DNA of 64,000 nt from GCA-003244245 sp050700115. GTDB taxonomy: Bacteria; Actinomycetota; Actinomycetes; Mycobacteriales; Pseudonocardiaceae. The notes below the pieces were generated by a model. That model ran no database searches. It was not told where the DNA came from and saw only the letters and a program-made list of their open reading frames with translations. Shown here one piece after another: positions 7,833-16,329 of the stretch. The translations under genes and the position numbers were made by a program. How positions within the stretch are numbered: the stretch's first letter is position 1; each line of letters opens with the position of its first letter. The DNA lies in assembly GCA_050700115.1 (NCBI GenBank), contig JBOHGG010000023.1:1-64000 (forward strand), in the 5' to 3' direction.

Positions 7833-9056
7833 TTACTCGTATCTCAGAGCTTCGATGGGGCGTAGCCGGGCCGCCCGGTTGGCGGGATAGCCGCCGGCGA
7901 TGAGTCCGATCGCGAGGCTGATCGTGAACGAGATCACGATGGACGGGATGGTCACGTCGGGGGCGAACGACTCGAAGGTGGGGCCGAAGGAGGGCGCGAT
8001 GGCGGCGCCCAGCACCGAAAGGCCGACCCCGAGACCAACGCCGATGACCCCACCGAGGCCGGCCAGCACGACGGACTCGATGAGGAACTGTTCGAGGATC
8101 GCGCGGCGGGTCGCGCCGATCGCTTTGCGGATCCCGATCTCGCGGGTTCGTTCGGTGACCGAGACCAGCATGATGTTCAAGACGCCGATACCCCCGACGA
8201 GCAGCGAGATCGCGGCAACGGAGGCAGTGAACAGGGTGAGGATGTCGAGGATCTGCTTGAACGTGTTGAGCCGGCTGCCCAGGGATTGGACCTCGAAGTC
8301 CCTTTTGGCGGGATCCTTGATTTGGTGCCGGTCGCTGAGGATGTCGATCACCTGATCGCGGGCGGCGGGCACGGCGGCGGCTTGGGTGGCTTGCACGAGG
8401 ATCTGGTTGACCACGTCGCCGCCGCCGAAGATGTAGCGGCGCGCGGTGTTCAGCGGCATGCCCGCGAAACTGTCATTCGGCTCGCCGACGGAGTCCGTCA
8501 CCCCGATGACGGTGAAGGTCTGGCGGTTGATCCGGACCGTCTGGCCCACCGCATCCGCGGGGCCACCGCCGAATAGGTTGCGTGCCGCAGTGGGGCCTAA
8601 CACCACCACTTTGGCGGTGGAGCGGACCTGGGCGTCGTCGAAGAACGACCCGGCCGCAAGCTCCCGGTTGTTCACCTCAAGCCAGCGCTCGGTGGAGCCG
8701 ACGAGGTACGTGCGCGACTCGGTGGTGCCGGTTTCGACCACTGCTTGGCCGGTGCTGGCTGGAGTGACGCTGGCGACGTCGGGGGCCCGGCTGGGGTTGT
8801 CCAGCGCCGCGACGTCAGCGTCGGTGAGGTCCTTGGGGGTACCGCCCTGAACGCTGCCGGCCGTCGGCACGACGGTGATCAGGTTGGCCAGCGGCTCGAC
8901 ACGCTCGTTGACCGAGGTCTGCACCCCGTTGCCGATCGCGACCAGCAGGATCACCGCCGCGACGCCGATGATGATGCCCAGCATGGTCAGCGCGGAGCGC
9001 AACCGGTTGGCCTGCAACCCCCGTAGCGCGATCCGCAACGCCTCCCGCAAGTTCAT
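7833..9056 (-). CDS. MacB/FtsX-type ABC transporter permease
   Basis: This 407-residue protein has an N-terminal membrane segment (residues about 20-45), a large extracytoplasmic MacB-type periplasmic-core domain and three C-terminal membrane segments of the FtsX family, with the conserved VTERTREIGIRKAIGA loop. It is the usual length for a MacB-like permease. No ATP-binding subunit lies next to it, so it must borrow one from elsewhere or be non-functional. It converges with the SARP gene (11-nt gap) and has a SARP-type promoter at 9079-9110, only about 20 nt before its ATG. It may export or confer resistance to a SARP-controlled product. Confidence 0.85.
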   Translation of the reverse strand: MNLREALRIALRGLQANRLRSALTMLGIIIGVAAVILLVAIGNGVQTSVNERVEPLANLITVVPTAGSVQGGTPKDLTDADVAALDNPSRAPDVASVTPASTGQAVVETGTTESRTYLVGSTERWLEVNNRELAAGSFFDDAQVRSTAKVVVLGPTAARNLFGGGPADAVGQTVRINRQTFTVIGVTDSVGEPNDSFAGMPLNTARRYIFGGGDVVNQILVQATQAAAVPAARDQVIDILSDRHQIKDPAKRDFEVQSLGSRLNTFKQILDILTLFTASVAAISLLVGGIGVLNIMLVSVTERTREIGIRKAIGATRRAILEQFLIESVVLAGLGGVIGVGLGVGLSVLGAAIAPSFGPTFESFAPDVTIPSIVISFTISLAIGLIAGGYPANRAARLRPIEALRYE

Positions 9057-9078
9057 GCTCTAGCCTCTCGTCAAGCAG

Positions 9079-9110
9079 AAGCTAGGCATGGAGTGCAAGC
9101 CTGGTGCAAG
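9079..9110 (-). promoter_or_regulatory. SARP-type operator/promoter for the MacB-like permease
   Basis: Minus strand: CTTGCAC, CAGG, CTTGCAC, 8 nt, then -10 box TAGCTT (9084-9079). The two heptamers are identical here. The predicted leader is short (about 15-20 nt) and carries GAGAGG before ATG 9056. Confidence 0.75.
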
Positions 9111-9123
9111 TGAGCATGTCCGG

Positions 9124-9549
9124 TTATTCGGACAGATCCGGCGGCGTGGGAGCGCTGGGTTCGAACCGGATCGTCGCCTCGGGCTCCAGGGCGAGGTCGA
9201 GGCCGCTGCGCGGCGTGTCGGCGGTGATCAGCACGTTGTAGTGGTTGGGGAAGTGGCAGGCGTCGAAGCCCAGGACGGTACCGATACGGTGCCCGTTGAC
9301 CCAGAGCTCGTCGCCTCGGTCGATGATGCCGGCGCGCGCGATCTCCGCGAACCCCAGGAAGCCGACCCGGTCGATGCGCGAGCCGGGCGCGGTCTGGGCG
9401 TGGTCGGTCGTCACGAGCTCGTGCACCTCACCCTGGCGCACGCAGCGGCTGGCATAGGGCTCGAGCTCCATACCTCGGTCATCCCTTCGGTGCAGCAGCA
9501 CTTTCACCAGCGTGCCGGTTACCGGCCGCTTCGCCCCGTCCTCCAGCAT
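9124..9549 (-). CDS. Small conserved protein of unknown function, last gene of the leftward sugar-type operon
   Basis: This 141-residue soluble protein is acidic and rich in His and Asp. No catalytic motif or membrane segment is visible. Its ATG overlaps the TGA of the Gfo/Idh gene upstream (TGATG at 9549), so the two are translationally coupled. This suggests a role with the oxidoreductase in the same pathway. The fold and activity are not recognised. Confidence 0.75.
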   Translation of the reverse strand: MLEDGAKRPVTGTLVKVLLHRRDDRGMELEPYASRCVRQGEVHELVTTDHAQTAPGSRIDRVGFLGFAEIARAGIIDRGDELWVNGHRIGTVLGFDACHFPNHYNVLITADTPRSGLDLALEPEATIRFEPSAPTPPDLSE

Positions 9550-10490
9550 CAGGGTTGCCTCTCCGTGGTCAGTAGGGAGCAGCGCGCCCGCTCGGCGCGG
9601 TAGGTCGCATCAACCAGCGCCAGCGCGGCGAGGCCGCCGTCGGGTCGATGTTCGCCCGGTGCCAGCGCCTGTTCGAAGTCCCGCAGGATGCCGACGTACT
9701 CGTGCCATAGAGAGCTTTTGAACCCGGGATAGCCGCAGAGCATGTCGGCGCGGTGCGTGCTGCCGTCGGCGAGGAGGATCTCCACATCCTTTCGTTCACC
9801 CTCGTACGACCAGTCGAGCTCCACCCGCGCCGTCGCGCCCGAGGCGGCGCGGAGAACCACCCGGGCCTGCCGGTCGATCCCGTGGGCGTCCCGGTCGATG
9901 TCGGCGCCGGTCACCCGCAGGTCGCCGAGGAAGAGTCTGGCCAGGTCGTAGGCGTTCGGGCCGTTGTCGGCGACACAGCCACCGCCACAGCGCGCTGGGT
10001 CGAGGTACCAGCGGTCCCGGCCGATGTGCTCCTCGATGCGTTCCAGGTAGCGCACGGTCAACGACTCGACCGGCGGCTGGGGCGGCAGCCGCCTCGCCAG
10101 CGTCTGAACGGCGTGGTTGTAACGGCGATGGAAGGCGGTGAAAAGGCACACCCCGGCCGTGCGCGCGCAGGTCACGAGCGCCTCGCCGTCGGCGAGCTGC
10201 ATCGCGAGCGGTTTCTCCATGCAGACCGGCAACCCCGCCTCCAGCGCGTCCCGGCCCACGGTGGCGTGCGCGTCGTTGGGGACGGTGACCACGACCGCGT
10301 CGAGGTCGGTGCGGCCGAGCAGGTCGTGGTGGTCGCGGTGGCAGGGCACCTGGTCGTGGAACGGTCGAAGCGCCGCATCGTCGGTGTCGCAGACGGCCGC
10401 CAGCCGCACGGACGGGATGTGGTGCAGCGCCGCGAGGTAGCAGCGGGAGATGACGCCCAGCCCGATGACGCCGATTCGCAGCTGCCGCAT
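9549..10490 (-). CDS. Gfo/Idh/MocA-family NAD(P)-dependent oxidoreductase
   Basis: This 313-residue protein has an N-terminal Rossmann domain (GVIGLGVISRCY at residues 7-18) and the EKPLA motif near residue 95 that carries the catalytic Lys of the family. A C-terminal alpha/beta substrate domain follows. Members oxidise sugar, cyclitol or sugar-acid hydroxyls. It is translationally coupled at both ends (TGATG at 10490 and 9549). With the second family member at 13815-14867 and two aminotransferases across the divergent promoter, it fits oxidation of a sugar or cyclitol before transamination, although the substrate cannot be read from sequence. Confidence 0.85.
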   Translation of the reverse strand: MRQLRIGVIGLGVISRCYLAALHHIPSVRLAAVCDTDDAALRPFHDQVPCHRDHHDLLGRTDLDAVVVTVPNDAHATVGRDALEAGLPVCMEKPLAMQLADGEALVTCARTAGVCLFTAFHRRYNHAVQTLARRLPPQPPVESLTVRYLERIEEHIGRDRWYLDPARCGGGCVADNGPNAYDLARLFLGDLRVTGADIDRDAHGIDRQARVVLRAASGATARVELDWSYEGERKDVEILLADGSTHRADMLCGYPGFKSSLWHEYVGILRDFEQALAPGEHRPDGGLAALALVDATYRAERARCSLLTTERQP

Positions 10491-11602
10491 CAGCAGGCGC
10501 CGATCGGAGCGGGGATCCGCAGCTCCAGCTCGCCGGCGAGGTAGCGCAGCTCCCGGTAGAGCGGTTCGGCCAGCGGTACGCCGTCGCGGCGGTTGGCTCG
10601 CGCCCGCTCTGCCTCATGCCAGCCGGGATAGCGCACGGGTGCGCCGTCGCACGTTGGTGGGCAGGCGAGCAGGGCGCCGAACAGCGTCTGCGCGTCGCGA
10701 CGGACGTCGCCGCCCGGGCGCAGGGCGCCCGGCGCGATCGCGGCGACGAGAAAGCCGATGTCGTCGTCTCGCCCGGACGGTCCGCCGTTGCCCGCCAGCG
10801 CGGCGGTGTCCGGGCCGAGTCCGGCGCCGGGTACGAGCGCGGCGAGCACTTCGACCATCAGACCTAGGCCGAAACCCTTGTGCACGCCGGTGCCGGAGCC
10901 GCCCAGCCACAGCAGATGCGCGTCGCCGCGGTCGAAGGCCGCCGGATCGGTGACCGGGTTTCCCGCCTCGTCTGCCAGCCACCCTGGCGGCACCGCCAGC
11001 CCGGCCCGGGCTGCCGCCCGGACCCGGCCGGTGGGCACCGCCGTCGTGCTCATGTCGAGGACGAAGGGGTGGTGGTCCCCGGCCGGTGCGGCGATGCTGA
11101 GCGGATTGGTGCCGAGCATGGCGACCCGCCCGCCCGGCGGCCGAGCGATGCGCTGCCGGCCACAGTTGGCAGCCACGATGCCCACCATGTCGCGCCGGAC
11201 GGCCCGGACGGCGTGGTGGCCGGCGCAGCCGAAATGGGTGGCAGCCCGTACCGAGACCATTCCGATGCCGTACGCAGCGGCGCGGTCGGTCGCCATGTCC
11301 ATGGCCTCGCTGGCAGCCCACAGGCCCAGCGCTCGGTGTGCGTCGACCAGCGTGGCGGCTCCGCGGTCGGCGAGCACCTGTAGTTCGGCCTGCGGTTCGA
11401 CCCGCGCCTCGTCGAAGAGCGGGAGGTACAGCCGGGTGAGGTTGACCAGGCCGTGCGAGTGCAGGCCGGTGAGATCGCCGTAGCACAACGCCTCGGCCGC
11501 CGCTAGGGCGCGGCCGCTGGGCACCTCGTGCACGATGAACACCTGCGCAACGAACGCGCACAGCTCGTCGTAGGCCACCCGGACGGATGTGATCACGGTC
11601 AT
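10490..11602 (-). CDS. Ldh-family (malate/L-lactate type) NAD(P)-dependent dehydrogenase
   Basis: This 370-residue protein belongs to the non-Rossmann Ldh/MDH2 family (2-hydroxyacid, ureidoglycolate and sulfolactate dehydrogenases). The segments LHSHGLVNLTRL, ATHFGCAGHH and MLGTNPLSIAAP are characteristic, and His in LHSHG and ATHFG are the expected active-site residues. It probably interconverts a 2-keto and a 2-hydroxy acid. ATG 11602 is chosen because it overlaps the stop of the M20 gene (ATGA); an in-frame ATG at 11611 is also possible. It is coupled to the next gene through TGATG at 10490. Confidence 0.85.
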   Translation of the reverse strand: MTVITSVRVAYDELCAFVAQVFIVHEVPSGRALAAAEALCYGDLTGLHSHGLVNLTRLYLPLFDEARVEPQAELQVLADRGAATLVDAHRALGLWAASEAMDMATDRAAAYGIGMVSVRAATHFGCAGHHAVRAVRRDMVGIVAANCGRQRIARPPGGRVAMLGTNPLSIAAPAGDHHPFVLDMSTTAVPTGRVRAAARAGLAVPPGWLADEAGNPVTDPAAFDRGDAHLLWLGGSGTGVHKGFGLGLMVEVLAALVPGAGLGPDTAALAGNGGPSGRDDDIGFLVAAIAPGALRPGGDVRRDAQTLFGALLACPPTCDGAPVRYPGWHEAERARANRRDGVPLAEPLYRELRYLAGELELRIPAPIGAC

Positions 11603-12897
11603 GTCGGGCATGCCTGGTTGCGGGAGAAGCTGACGAGGATCCGTGCGACATCGGCGGCGAAGCGCTCCAGCTCCGCAAGCTCGGCGAACTCGCCGCGGGC
11701 GTGCGCGTGGTTGGCGGCGAGGTCCCCCGGGCCGAAAACGGCGGTGAACGTACCGGCCACGCCGTTGCACCAGATGGCGTCGCAGGTGAAGGCAGGCTCG
11801 TCGTCCGGCCAGCGGGCGAGCCCGGCGCCGTCCAGCAGCGCCTCGCCCCACGGGTCGGTGCTCGCCAGGGTCGGCAGACCCTGTTTCAGCCACTCCAGCT
11901 GGGTCACCGACGCGGCTTGCGCCGCGGTGAGTGCGAAATCGCGCGTCGAGGCGAAGCGCCGGGCGAATTCGGCGAGGCCGTCGCGCAGCGCCGCCGCGAA
12001 TGCGGACTCCAGGCGTCGCCCGGCTGCTGGCGAGCTGTAGGACAGGTTCACCAGCAGCTCACCGGTCCCGTACACCCGGTTGTGCAGCCGACCCGTGTGC
12101 AGGCCCGCGACGCAGATCTGCCCGTCGGCGGCGTGCTGGGCCAGCGCCAGGCCCAGGTGCTGGGCGAGGAAGCCGAGCAGCACGGTGGCGTTGTGGCCGT
12201 GTGCGGGTCGGTCGTCGATGGCGTCGCGGCCATCGACCCGCACCCGGGCCGTGGCCGCAGCCGTGGCTCTCGGGAGGTAACGCCGGCCAGTGGGCTCGCA
12301 GAAGAGGTTGAGGCGGCCGACGAACCCGCGCTCGACGAGCGGCCGGGTGCCGATCGTGCCCATGGCGCCGCCCTCTTCGCCGGCTACCGCCTGGATGAGG
12401 ACGCCCACGCCGGTCCCGATCGCCGGCTCGGCTGCGACGGCGGCACGGATGCCGGCCAGCAGAGCGACGGCCGGGCCCTTGGCGTCGATGGCTCCGCGCC
12501 CGTGGAAGCGCACCCCGTCGAAACCGGCCGGCTCCAGGCCCGAGACGGTGTCCAGATGGACGTTGAACATGATCGTCGCCTCGAGGGGCAGGGGTGGTCC
12601 CAGCCGCAGGACGAGGCTCGGCTGATCGTCCAGGAAGCCGGGGATCGCAGCGACGGCTCGGCTGACGGCCAGCGGCACGTCGTTGCGCCGGACTTCTTCC
12701 GGTTTGACCGCGGCGTGGTGGACGGGAACGAATCCCAGCCCGGCCGCGGCGTCGGCGTAGGCGTGCTGCGCTTCCCACAGCCGTGGCGCTGGGCCGTCCG
12801 GCCCGGTCTCCAGCGGCCCTGCGGTAGGTGTCCGGAGCAGGCGCAGCAGCAGGTCACGGTCGGCTCCGAGCAATTCGGTCCGCATCATGTTATGCAT
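11599..12897 (-). CDS. M20-family metallohydrolase (ArgE/DapE/carboxypeptidase type)
   Basis: This 432-residue protein has the M20 metal-site motifs: HLDT (His114, Asp116), GRGAIDAKG (Asp138), GEEGG (Glu173 as general base and Glu174) and CEPTG. It probably hydrolyses an N-acyl or peptide bond. In the cluster it may remove an acyl or amino-acid protecting group, a role known for M20 enzymes in other pathways (inference). The gene overlaps the isomerase upstream by 8 nt and the Ldh gene downstream by 4 nt. Confidence 0.85.
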   Translation of the reverse strand: MHNMMRTELLGADRDLLLRLLRTPTAGPLETGPDGPAPRLWEAQHAYADAAAGLGFVPVHHAAVKPEEVRRNDVPLAVSRAVAAIPGFLDDQPSLVLRLGPPLPLEATIMFNVHLDTVSGLEPAGFDGVRFHGRGAIDAKGPAVALLAGIRAAVAAEPAIGTGVGVLIQAVAGEEGGAMGTIGTRPLVERGFVGRLNLFCEPTGRRYLPRATAAATARVRVDGRDAIDDRPAHGHNATVLLGFLAQHLGLALAQHAADGQICVAGLHTGRLHNRVYGTGELLVNLSYSSPAAGRRLESAFAAALRDGLAEFARRFASTRDFALTAAQAASVTQLEWLKQGLPTLASTDPWGEALLDGAGLARWPDDEPAFTCDAIWCNGVAGTFTAVFGPGDLAANHAHARGEFAELAELERFAADVARILVSFSRNQACPT

Positions 12898-13840
12898 GGC
12901 GCAGCCCCCCTGGGACCGCCGTCCACGCCGGGAAGGCCGGCAGCACCTGGTCGCACACGAGCTGTTCCAGCGCGCGCCCGCTGGCGACGAAACCGTCGTG
13001 GCGACCCTGTCCGGCCTTGTCGCTGCCGGATGCCGGCGCGGGCTCGTGCGGTCGTAGGGTCAGATGCGGCTCGATGGACAACACGCCGGTGTACCCGCTG
13101 CGCAGCAGCAGGCCCAGGCACTCGGCCACCCGGGCCTGCCCCGCGCCCGGCAGCGTGTAGACGGGGTTGGCCGCGCTGCCTTCGGCGTCCTTGACGTGCA
13201 CGTGTGCCACGTGGGTGCGGATCTGGGCGAGCATGTCGTAGCCCTCGTAGCCGTAGGCGATGCCGTTGCCCGTGTCGAACAGCAAGCGAAGGGCCGGACT
13301 GCCTACCGCGTCCAGCAGGTCAAGCATGCGTTCGGCGATCGCCGCGGCCCAACCGGTGCAGTTCTCGTGGAGCAGGACGAGCCCGGCTCGTTCGGCCCGG
13401 CCGGCCAGCTCCCGCATCCGATCCACCGCCCGCCGTCCCCATTCACGCTCGTCGAGGCCGGCGTTGAGGTAGGACATGACCCGGATGTACCGGGTGCCGA
13501 GGGCGGCGCACCGCTGGGTGAGGATGGCGAGCTCGTCCAGGTCTCGGTCGAAGGCTCCGGTAATCGGTCGCGACCAGTTGCCGATTCGCGAGGCGACACC
13601 GGTGACGGTCAGTCCCTGGGCCGCCAGGGCATCGGCGAGCCGGGTGAACGCCCGGTTGTCGAGGTCCGCGACCGCGGTGCCGTCGACCGTGCGCAGTTCG
13701 ATCCGACTCCAGCCGAGCTGGGCGAGCGCGTCCATCTGGGTTCGCAGACTGACGCCGGCCTCGTCCCCGATCCCGCCGTAGGAGATTGTCGGAGTAGCGG
13801 CGGGCGCTGCCTGCTCAGTAAGCACGTCCCCGCCATCCAT
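12890..13840 (-). CDS. Sugar-phosphate isomerase/epimerase-like TIM barrel (AP-endonuclease 2 superfamily)
   Basis: About 316 residues with the xylose-isomerase-like TIM-barrel pattern: LHENCTGWAA, LLFDTGNGIAYGYEGY, HVHVKDA and LSIEPHL supply the Glu, Asp/Asn, His and Glu metal ligands at the barrel ends. Family members isomerise or epimerise ketoses, inososes and hydroxypyruvate-type substrates. ATG 13840 overlaps the end of the upstream Gfo/Idh gene by 26 nt; a GTG near 13826 is an alternative. The stop TAA overlaps the start of the M20 gene. Confidence 0.8.
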   Translation of the reverse strand: MDGGDVLTEQAAPAATPTISYGGIGDEAGVSLRTQMDALAQLGWSRIELRTVDGTAVADLDNRAFTRLADALAAQGLTVTGVASRIGNWSRPITGAFDRDLDELAILTQRCAALGTRYIRVMSYLNAGLDEREWGRRAVDRMRELAGRAERAGLVLLHENCTGWAAAIAERMLDLLDAVGSPALRLLFDTGNGIAYGYEGYDMLAQIRTHVAHVHVKDAEGSAANPVYTLPGAGQARVAECLGLLLRSGYTGVLSIEPHLTLRPHEPAPASGSDKAGQGRHDGFVASGRALEQLVCDQVLPAFPAWTAVPGGLRHA

Positions 13841-14867
13841 TCCCGTCGTACCGGCCGGGCAGCGGGCTGGCCCCGACCTGACTGCTGGCCGTGCAGTGGC
13901 GTTTCGCATCGCTGAGCAGCCGGACCACCTCGGCGTTGAGCGTGAGGTCGTCGCTGTTGCGCTCAGGCGCGGCGAAGTGCTCGTAGGCCCGCAGGATGAA
14001 GGTGGTCAGCGCGTCGTCGTGGAATACCGAACGCGTCTCGCGTCCACTGACAGTGATACTCAGCTGCGCGGTGTGGTCGGCTTCGCTGTTCGCGTAGTGG
14101 CCGATCATCGTCCCCCGTTGCAGCTTGAGGGTGATCCGGCGCTCGCGCATCGGTGACGTCAGATCGGAGAGGATCTCCGTGCACACCCCGCCCTCGTGGT
14201 CGAGCGACAGCCACGCGCTGCCCAGCCGCGGAATCACCACGTCCTCGAACTTCATGTCGGTCAACCGGGCATGACAGACCTTGGCGTTACCGGCGATCGC
14301 GAGGGCCACGCCGACTGAGTGCGGCATCTCGACATCGAACGCGGTGGGGTGGCCGCACCCCGCAAGTGACCGGGTGAAGCGGGGCTTGCGTTGGACCACG
14401 AACACGGATTGGAGATAGCCCAGCTCGCCCCCGCGCAGGGTCTGGAGGATGCGGTGGGTGAGCGCACTGGCCAGCCACGGCGCGACCACCACCAAGTCGA
14501 GGTTCCAATGCCGGTGGAGCCGAGCGATTTCGGCGAGGTCATGCTCGTCAACCGCGAGCGGCTTTTCCACGACGACCTTCTGGAAACCGAGCCGGGCGAG
14601 CTGTTCCAGCACCTCGACGCGGGTGGCCGGCGGGCTACACAGGTGCACGACCATACGGTCGGGATCGGCCATGTCGGCGGCCTGCGCCAACGATCGGACC
14701 AGCACCGCACCAGAAAGATCGGCCTGGGTACCCCCCGGGTCGAACGCGATGATCGGTCGGTCATCGAACAGGTGCTGGGAGGCCTGCATCGCCCGCGCTC
14801 GGTACAGGACCGGCAGATGAAGGTCTCTTCCCGCGCGGCCTAGGCCGACGATGAGCGTTCGCAACAC
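13815..14867 (-). CDS. Gfo/Idh/MocA-family oxidoreductase, first gene of the leftward operon
   Basis: About 350 residues. The N-terminal Rossmann motif is LIVGLGRAGRDLHLP and the catalytic EKPLAVDE motif lies near residue 105; a C-terminal substrate domain follows. GTG 14867 is chosen because GAGAGGG lies 5 nt upstream and the Rossmann strand starts two residues later; the longer open frame to 14999 has no ribosome site. The promoter element at 14925-15017 ends about 60 nt upstream. Two paralogues of this family in one operon suggest two oxidations on the same ring or sugar. Confidence 0.85.
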   Translation of the reverse strand: MLRTLIVGLGRAGRDLHLPVLYRARAMQASQHLFDDRPIIAFDPGGTQADLSGAVLVRSLAQAADMADPDRMVVHLCSPPATRVEVLEQLARLGFQKVVVEKPLAVDEHDLAEIARLHRHWNLDLVVVAPWLASALTHRILQTLRGGELGYLQSVFVVQRKPRFTRSLAGCGHPTAFDVEMPHSVGVALAIAGNAKVCHARLTDMKFEDVVIPRLGSAWLSLDHEGGVCTEILSDLTSPMRERRITLKLQRGTMIGHYANSEADHTAQLSITVSGRETRSVFHDDALTTFILRAYEHFAAPERNSDDLTLNAEVVRLLSDAKRHCTASSQVGASPLPGRYDGNGWRGRAY

Positions 14868-14924
14868 GACAACCCTCTCGGCCTTTGGATTGTGACTCGA
14901 TACCTCTCGCTTGCCCTCTGTTGC

Positions 14925-15017
14925 TCGAATACTACCGTTATCTTTTCCGGTAGCCATCACCCTTTGCTTACTAATTTTGACCGGGTTGTCACGGGCCAAC
15001 CCGGTACCTTAAGTACT
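14925..15017 (-). promoter_or_regulatory. GTAC-palindrome promoter element driving the leftward sugar-type operon
   Basis: On the minus strand the palindrome AGTACTTAAGGTACC (15017-15003) is followed by a GGTGATG block and, 81 nt from the palindrome start, by GGTAGTATTC with -10 box TAGTAT. It is one of nine copies with this fixed spacing. The rightward aminotransferase operon starts only 100 nt to the right, so the palindrome could serve both directions. Confidence 0.7.
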
Positions 15018-15117
15018 GGGTTAACGCTTCCCGGTAAGCCATGCCGGCGCGAGTCGAGAAAAGGCTTGACAAGTTCCGCAACCCTCGACACCATCGTTAC
15101 CTATCGGAGGGGGGGAA

Positions 15118-16329
15118 ATGAAGGACCTTTCCTACTTGTCGGATGTCGAAGTCCCGGACCGCGCAGCGCATTGTTCGGTGCCGTTCTTCACGCAAGCGGC
15201 GACGTTCGAATCGTTGTGGCCGCTCATCCGTGCGCACTGCAACGACGTCATGGATCGCGGCAAGTACTCGCACGGGCACAAGGTGGCCGAGTTCGAGGCC
15301 GCGCTCGCCGAGTGGACCGGTGCCCGGCACGTGGTGGGTGTCAACTCCGGTACCGACGCGCTGGTCCTGTTGCTGCGGGCCTGCGGTCTGCGGCCGGCTG
15401 ACCAGGTGATCGTGCCGGCGTTCAGCTTCATCGCGTCGGCGTCGGCGGTCGTGCTTGCCGGCGGGCAGCCGGTCTTCGCCGATATCGACCCGCTCACCTA
15501 TGCGATCGATCCGCAGTCGTTGGCCCAGGCCGTGACCCCGCGCACCCACATGGTCATGCCCGTCCACCTCTTCTGCCAGATGGCCGACATGCACGGCGTG
15601 CTCGACGTGGCGGCGCGGCATGGGCTGACCGTTGTGGAGGACAGCGCCGAAGCGCTCGGCATGCGCTGGGACGGGATCCATGCCGGGCTGCTGGGCGCCG
15701 GCGGGGTGCTGTCGTTCTTTCCCAGCAAGACGCTCGGCGCGATCGGTGACGCGGGTGCGATCCTCACCGACGATCCGCAGCTGGCCGAGACAGCGGCGGC
15801 GCTGCGGCACCACGGACGGTTCGGCCAGACTCTCGACAACTTCGCCCTGATCTCCAACGCCACCACCGTTTCCGGTGTCAACAGCAAGATGGACGACATT
15901 CAGGCGGCGGTGCTCACGGCCAAGCTCACCCGCGTCGGCGACGACATCGCCCGCCGGGATCAGCTGGCCGCGGCCTACACCGAACGGCTGGGTGGGGTCC
16001 CTGGTGTGCTGCGGCTGCCGACGGTCGTGCACCGCAGGGCAGCGACGAACCCCGTCTTCTACGTCTACCTGATCGAGGTCGAGCGCCGGGACGAGCTGGC
16101 CGTATATCTGGCCGACCTCGGGGTGGGCACCGAAACGTACTATCCGACCCCCCTGCACCTGCAGCCGTGCTTCGCCGACCTCGGCCACTCCCGGGGAGAT
16201 TTTCCCCACGCGGAGGCGGCCTGCGACCGGGCGATCGCCCTTCCGCTGTATCCAGACCTGTCCCTGCGCGACGTCGACCGGGTGTGCGACGTGATCCGCG
16301 GCTTCTTCACCGGGGGGCCGCGGCGATGA
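15118..16329 (+). CDS. DegT/DnrJ/EryC1-family PLP aminotransferase 1
   Basis: This 403-residue fold-type I aminotransferase of the sugar/cyclitol class has NSGTDALVLLLRA (phosphate-binding loop), VEDSAEALG (PLP-ring Asp) and SFFPSKTLGAIGDAGA with the Schiff-base Lys. The family aminates keto-sugars and keto-cyclitols using Glu, Gln or Ala. ATG 15118 has a purine-rich GGAGGGGGGG site just upstream. It is the first gene of an eight-gene operon and overlaps the next gene by ATGA. Confidence 0.88.
   Translation: MKDLSYLSDVEVPDRAAHCSVPFFTQAATFESLWPLIRAHCNDVMDRGKYSHGHKVAEFEAALAEWTGARHVVGVNSGTDALVLLLRACGLRPADQVIVPAFSFIASASAVVLAGGQPVFADIDPLTYAIDPQSLAQAVTPRTHMVMPVHLFCQMADMHGVLDVAARHGLTVVEDSAEALGMRWDGIHAGLLGAGGVLSFFPSKTLGAIGDAGAILTDDPQLAETAAALRHHGRFGQTLDNFALISNATTVSGVNSKMDDIQAAVLTAKLTRVGDDIARRDQLAAAYTERLGGVPGVLRLPTVVHRRAATNPVFYVYLIEVERRDELAVYLADLGVGTETYYPTPLHLQPCFADLGHSRGDFPHAEAACDRAIALPLYPDLSLRDVDRVCDVIRGFFTGGPRR

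Noticed and set aside
9753..10544. 263-codon plus-strand frame
   Set aside because: Antisense to the Gfo/Idh gene, which has clear family motifs and coupled neighbours.
11701..13194. 497-codon plus-strand frame
   Set aside because: Antisense to the M20 and isomerase genes; composition typical of a GC-rich shadow.
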